Positions 59,376 through 64,000 of a stretch of DNA of 64,000 nt are shown here, piece after piece (position 1 is the first letter of the stretch; each line of letters begins with the position of its first letter). A program made the translations under genes and the position numbers. Source of the DNA: Blastomussa wellsi (taxonomy: Eukaryota; Cnidaria; Anthozoa; Scleractinia; Plerogyridae). Location of the stretch: the NCBI GenBank assembly GCA_947652115.1, contig OX393561.1, positions 45,440,263-45,504,262 of the forward strand, given 5' to 3'. The notes beneath the pieces were generated by a model. The model saw only the letters and a program-made list of their open reading frames with translations. It was not told the origin of the DNA and searched no databases.

Positions 59376-60532
59376 ATGAATGCAAAACTGTCCTGGATCC
59401 TGTTAGCTCTTATGTTGTTTTCACTCGTATCTTGGGGCCGTACGTTCACACCAGGAGCCGGGAGACCAAATGTACCAGAAGGAAAACGACAAATGGTGCC
59501 AAAACCCGGCCATAATCAGGTATGTTGTGACGTGGCATCTCTTTCTATTCTGATGAAATGTTTTCCCTCACAAAATTAACTTCTCGGATTATTTGGAAAA
59601 TTTTCGTCCCATACAGTCTAAAAAAATCAGCAATCAACTTTAACGTTATCTGGAGCGTCAAAGAGCCACTCTTAATGCATACCGCTGTTCATTCTTTGCA
59701 CAACATTCGATTTTGACAGATTGCATTTGACATGAAGATTAACGGTGCCCTTTAACTTTATGTATTCAACACTTTCTTCAATTCAACTGAATGTTTACTT
59801 ACCACATATTTACATCATTTTAATAAAAAAATAACAAAACAAATTTGAACAATGAAGCTTGTGATCTCCCTTACTTGATTGACATGGGAAACTTTCTATA
59901 AAAACTGCTTAATATGAGAAGTACATTCATGGTTTGATCATTGACAAAACGATACTAGTAACCAGACCACAAATTCATATATTCATTATAAGGTTACCAT
60001 CAAAAGTTCTTAAAATAGTCCGTTTTTTCGGTATATTCAAAGCATATCTTTTTTTAAGGACACAGCAAAACTGTATCCCTTTCTTGAGTAGTCTGAATAG
60101 CTAAAATGAGAACTGTGATTTGGGCAAATTTTCGCTGAGAAGATGGGACTTGGGTCACTAGAACTTGAAGAACAACTAAAAAAATTGATCCGGGATTTGG
60201 GAGAAAATAGGCTGGGAAATGGGATTTGTGCCGCAAAAAATAGGCCATCCCTCCCTCCTCCCCACCCGCCTTTAAATTCAGAACAACCTTTGTGGCTGTG
60301 TGGTCAAACTCTCGTTGTCATTAATCTCTCCAGACACCTCATATAGGCATAAAATGTGTTTGTTATTTATCTTATTGTTTCTCTTCTGGTCTAACGTCTT
60401 TGTTTAACTCATTTCTTTCGGCAGGAGGAGTTCATAACAGCATTCTGTGAACACGTCCGCCCCTGTGTAAAAGACTACGGAAGAGAAAGTCTTCAACGTG
60501 AAGCTTATCCTGCGAGGAATGAAAAGTTTTGA
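59376..60532 (+). CDS. Gene H: two-exon secreted peptide precursor with amidation site
   Basis: Exon 1 is 59376-59519 (48 codons, donor CAG|GTATGT) and exon 2 is 60425-60532 (35 codons plus stop, acceptor CATTTCTTTCGGCAG), giving 83 residues with a 905-bp phase-0 intron. The signal peptide (MNAKLSWILLALMLFSLVSW) ends GRT. The next residues are FTPGAGRPNVPEGKR; cleavage and amidation would give FTPGAGRPNVPE-amide. The second part spans the splice (KPGHNQ, then EEFITAFCEHVRPCVKDYG) with a C-x5-C pair, and continues to NEKF without another Lys-Arg. Exon 2 is closest to gene G (FI-x2-FC-x-x-V-x-PC). The upstream region is duplicated at the right edge of the window. Confidence 0.78.
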
Positions 60533-60839
60533 CCTGTTGGATATTAACGTAGACGAATATTTTAAAACGAGAAGATTAGAATCTTATTATCATCTATTTT
60601 GAGAAACTATGTGTAAAAGAAGAGATAAAGTGTTATATTTCGCTACTAAACTTATTTTCCAAAATATTCCTATGAACAATAATTGACTCTAACATCTCTT
60701 GCATTGTTAAATTGTTAATATACAATATCTTTGCTGAAGCTAAACATCATTTTTGTAACTGAAACACACAAAAATAATGTTGAAAACTGAATTAAAATAC
60801 CTGTATCTTCACATGCTGAATTATTTGTCATTCTTTCAC

Positions 60840-60843
<4 letters not shown>

Positions 60844-60871
<28 letters not shown>

Positions 60872-61472
60872 TCGTTACTGCGCACGGAATTCGTCACGCC
60901 ACGTCATCTATCGAGCGCGCGTGCTGAGGAAAAACAAAGGGCCAGCCGTTTCGTAGCTTTGCTGACAGTTTACTCTCTTAAATGGTCGGTGACCCCTACT
61001 TTTTTTTCCATGAACTGATTTTATTTACAATTCTCGGCAGATTGTCAAAAAATATAAAAAAAATCAATGTGGGAAGTTTAAAAAGTTTTAAAAAGTTTTC
61101 TGCCCAGAGGACATCGAATCCTGCCATTTTGCGGCTGTTAGTCGAGTGGAAATGTGGTCGTTAAATGCGTATTTTTTCTTCAAGGAACCACACCAATTGA
61201 GCAAATTCACTTAATGGGTCCATTTAAACAACATTTGACAGAGATACGTTCATTTCAAATATTTATTTGTAATATTTTTGTGCTTACAGACGCTGTAGGG
61301 GTATCCGCTAACGAAGCGCGAGTTTTCACATTTAGGGTGTTCTTCTGAGCATGTTATCTCCAAAACGAAGTCGGTGACCCCCAATTTTTATTTTGCATTT
61401 CTGACATCAGGTACTCATTATCTTACAGTGGCGAGAGTTTCAGAAGAAAATCAAATTTTTGCGCGAACGTCC
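60844..61472. mobile_element. TTAA-type MITE, 629 bp
   Basis: Inverted ends GGACGTTCGCGC, flanked on both sides by TTAA (60840-60843 and 61473-61476), the target duplication used by piggyBac and Kolobok-type transposons. No ORF with recognisable transposase; non-autonomous. Confidence 0.8.
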
Positions 61473-61857
61473 TTAAATAATGAAAACAAGTTTCTATTCT
61501 AAACCAGTGGGAGGAGCGATGGCCTAATTGCTAGATTCTCAACCGGAGTGTTTGTTTTTTCTTTTTTATCTTTTCATTTTTTGTGTTCTTGCACAAGACA
61601 ATTTACTCTCACAGTACCTCTTTCCACCAAGGTGTATGAATGACTAAATGATTTGTACTTAAAATTTGAATTGATTCAAAACGGTCACACTTTTAACTAG
61701 CTATTTTTTAAAAAAATGGTAAATTGATTTAGGGCCTGTTTATTTGGAGGAGAGTTGTCCCTGCTAGGACGGTTACCCTCTTTTTTTCTGAGCTACTACA
61801 GGTAAGATAACTTTTCGTACATTCTTTATAAATAGCAGCGAACCGTTTACATGTGAA

Positions 61858-61985
61858 AACACAAAGTTGGCTCGGGGGACAGGGTGGCTCGGGGAGACAG
61901 GGTGGCTCGGGGGACAGGGTGGCCCTGGGTGAAGGGTCACTCCCTTTCAAAGTAGGGTGACTCTGCCTCTGGGGGGGGGGGGTGA
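61858..61985. repeat. G-rich tandem repeat and G run
   Basis: About three copies of GGCTCGGGGGACAGGGT (17-18 bases), then a run of G near 61971-61982. Minus-strand Pro-rich ORF is an artefact. Confidence 0.75.
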
Positions 61986-62029
61986 GCTAGGGGCAGCTTT
62001 TTCTCAAGCCAACCGTCACGTCAAATTTT

Positions 62030-62700
62030 AGGCTTTCAGACAAACTTTAACTCTGGCAAAGACGACAGCAACTTGATGGAAGGCAGGAAATCGAAGGAAG
62101 AGGGAGAAATGAAGATTCTAATCGATCGTGTTGTTTGATCGTCCGGGTGAGGGTAGTCCTGAGAAGGACTGTTGTCGGTGACAGCGACTGACGTTTCCAC
62201 AACCTGAGCGGAAGTCATCATCAGAGTCATGTGAAGAGTTGTTTGTCAGTCGAATGTTATAAGTCTGGCTCGTAAAAACTGATTGGTCAGTTTAGCCGTG
62301 ATGTTATTGGCTGAAGACTCGAGTAGTTGATGTCGTCGTTCGGGATTAGTCGGTTTCGATCCGTCGGTAAAGTTAGGTCGTTCTATTCGGTCCGTTTGTT
62401 ATGTCAATGTCGTAAATTAGTCGTTTGTACAGTACCGTGAGTTGTTGACTTCTGTTGAGAGAATTCTGTCCTAAGTTAGTAAACCAGCTTTCCAAAGTCA
62501 GTCATTGAAAATAGTTAGTGCTGTAGGTCAAACAGTAAGCAGAGTCCCAGTCGATATTGTAGTCGGAGGTGCTCAGCAATGTGATTGTTGACCTCGCAGT
62601 TCCTCGTCGCTCGTTTGTGTTCAGCCAGTCTTGAGTTGAGGTTCCTACCAGTCTCTCCGATGTAAGAGGCTTATAAATAACAAAAGCGGTTATAAATAAT
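62030..62700 (-). mobile_element. Penelope-like element fragment with decayed GIY-YIG domain
   Basis: On the minus strand, 62680-62560 encodes YIGETGRNLNSRLAEHKRAT and NNHIAEHL, the second half of a GIY-YIG endonuclease. Downstream, 62240-62090 holds terminal sequence (CAGTCGCTGTCACCGACAAC). The polymerase and the first GIY motif are missing. It differs from the copies at 14328 and 46847, so it is a second subfamily. Confidence 0.65.
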
Positions 62701-63469
62701 TGTGAACGATCAACTTTGAAGTAGGGGAAACTGTTTTCGTATAAATGCTCTTTAAAAACTGGCTCACGGCAAAGGGTTACCCTCCTTCCATGGGCAATTT
62801 TTAGATACTGGATCTGCATTTTCTCAATTGCCTTTATATTAAGTGACCCCTTAGTAATCTGATCACTGTTATAAATAAAAGGCTAAAGCATGGCCCTTCT
62901 AAAACATAGCCTTAACGTACTACCGGAGATTACGAGGACGCGAAATGGAGAAGCCAAAAGTGTTACGGACATGATGCGCCATCTGCCTGATTGCACGATC
63001 TGCCTGATGTCAGTAAACTGATCCGGGGATTGATGATGTTTTATGAAGATATGACTAAAGCCCAGAGGCAAAACGTTAATGTGAAGGGAAGCATAGACTA
63101 TTACAGTATGTTGAAAACTAAATGAGCTCGTGATTTCATCTTCATTTATGAACCAGAAGGTCTCATAAACATCGCATATACTTGCTCTATATCGGAAGAC
63201 TGCACATGAAGGCTGCCCTTATTGTAACAGAAAAATCGACATTGCCCCGTCTAACTTCCACGGCTGGGATAAATTCTGGGGCTTCAACACAACTTGTAAA
63301 AAAAATAATAGCAAAACATTTATACAATAGCTCCACGGCGATTTACCGAAGTTGAAAATCAATCTTCTGTGTTTCCTAGGGTTGATTCCTTCCCCGAGCG
63401 TTTCTTTAAATTTTGCCTTGTTCAGCTGGTGCTTATGTATGGATAATGATCTTTGACGTTGAGAATGAT

Positions 63470-63870
63470 AATGGCCTTTCAATAATCATCGTCACTTTAG
63501 CTAACCAGAAAAGGGTTTTGGAAAAGGACAAGAAATTTTTTCGGAAATGTTTTAATTTTACTTAGGTGAGAACTACGCGAGACAGTCACTCCAAATTGGA
63601 ACAAAATTTGACTAATAATATAAACCAACTTCTTGTTTGAGTAACTTATAATTAAGAAACGTAATTGTGTGCCAGTTTTACTATTTTTACTTTATTATAA
63701 TTAGGAAGTTAAGTAAAACATTTCTTCAAGTTTACCCTACAACAGCCAAATCGTTTGTGTTGTGGTTTGAAAGTGTTATTTAGCTTTATAATGACATAAA
63801 AGGTGATTATGTATTTAGAACACAAATTTGTGCACATAAACTGAAATATAATATCCAATGACAATACGTA
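63470..63870 (+). repeat. Second copy of the gene H upstream flank
   Basis: Counterpart of 58380-58850. In gene H the TATA box lies about 410 bases beyond the end of this block, so the matching promoter and exon 1, if present, would start beyond 64000. Confidence 0.55.
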
Positions 63871-64000
63871 TAATAATACGTATAATAAAGATTCGGACAA
63901 GCTGAGGAAAGAAATACAAAATGGAAAAACGTTAGTCGGTCCTTCCGTTCTCAAAATTGCTCTTTACCTTTACAGGCCCTAAATAATTTCCGTGTTCATA

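Overview
This looks like nuclear DNA of a cnidarian, most likely an anthozoan such as a stony coral. That is an inference from four things seen here: AT-rich intron-bearing sequence with GT/AG splice sites, TATA boxes and AATAAA signals; a peptide-hormone precursor built like cnidarian neuropeptide precursors (many copies separated by Lys-Arg); Penelope-like retroelements with a GIY-YIG endonuclease; and tRNA-derived SINEs. No bacterial genes, operons or CRISPR arrays were seen. Large open reading frames are almost absent, because the genes are small and split by introns and the rest is transposon debris and unassigned sequence.

The main result is a dispersed family of at least seven complete two-exon genes for small secreted peptides (A 1351-2219, C 6475-8327, D 31117-31822, E 33228-34301, F 39522-40120 on the minus strand; G 49519-51103 and H 59376-60532 on the plus strand). 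There is also an orphan first exon (B, 4026-4145), a decayed copy (53118-53255), a possible Cys-rich relative (42353-42553), a promoter-region relic (10610-11080), and a duplicated upstream flank at the right edge (63470-63870) suggesting that another copy lies just outside. All seven share one plan. Exon 1 holds a signal peptide ending just before a Phe, a short peptide starting F (often FT-x-GAG), and usually a Lys-Arg site. A phase-0 intron follows. Exon 2 carries one Cys pair spaced C-x6-C (C-x5-C in G and H), often followed by another Lys-Arg. I do not recognise the family. It reads like a precursor releasing two peptides: an N-terminal peptide that could be amidated in E, F and H, and a small cyclic peptide.

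Between these genes, at 20170-21648 (minus), is a 492-residue neuropeptide-type precursor with 20 full 21-residue repeats ending RIPGY or TPGY plus GKR, TKR or AKR.

Mobile DNA makes up much of the rest: a 5'-truncated LINE with a 13-bp target duplication (11930-12183), a broken Penelope-like element (about 14328-15800) and two further Penelope fragments (46847-47215, 62030-62700). There is a 3.2-kb element with 1.2-kb inverted arms and its own ORFs (16622-19828), a 926-bp inverted-repeat transposon nested in a LINE (22008-22933), a TTAA-type MITE (60844-61472), several SINEs, minisatellites, long palindromes and a short interstitial telomere-type array (25529-25587). Much of the remaining sequence shows no gene that I can support.
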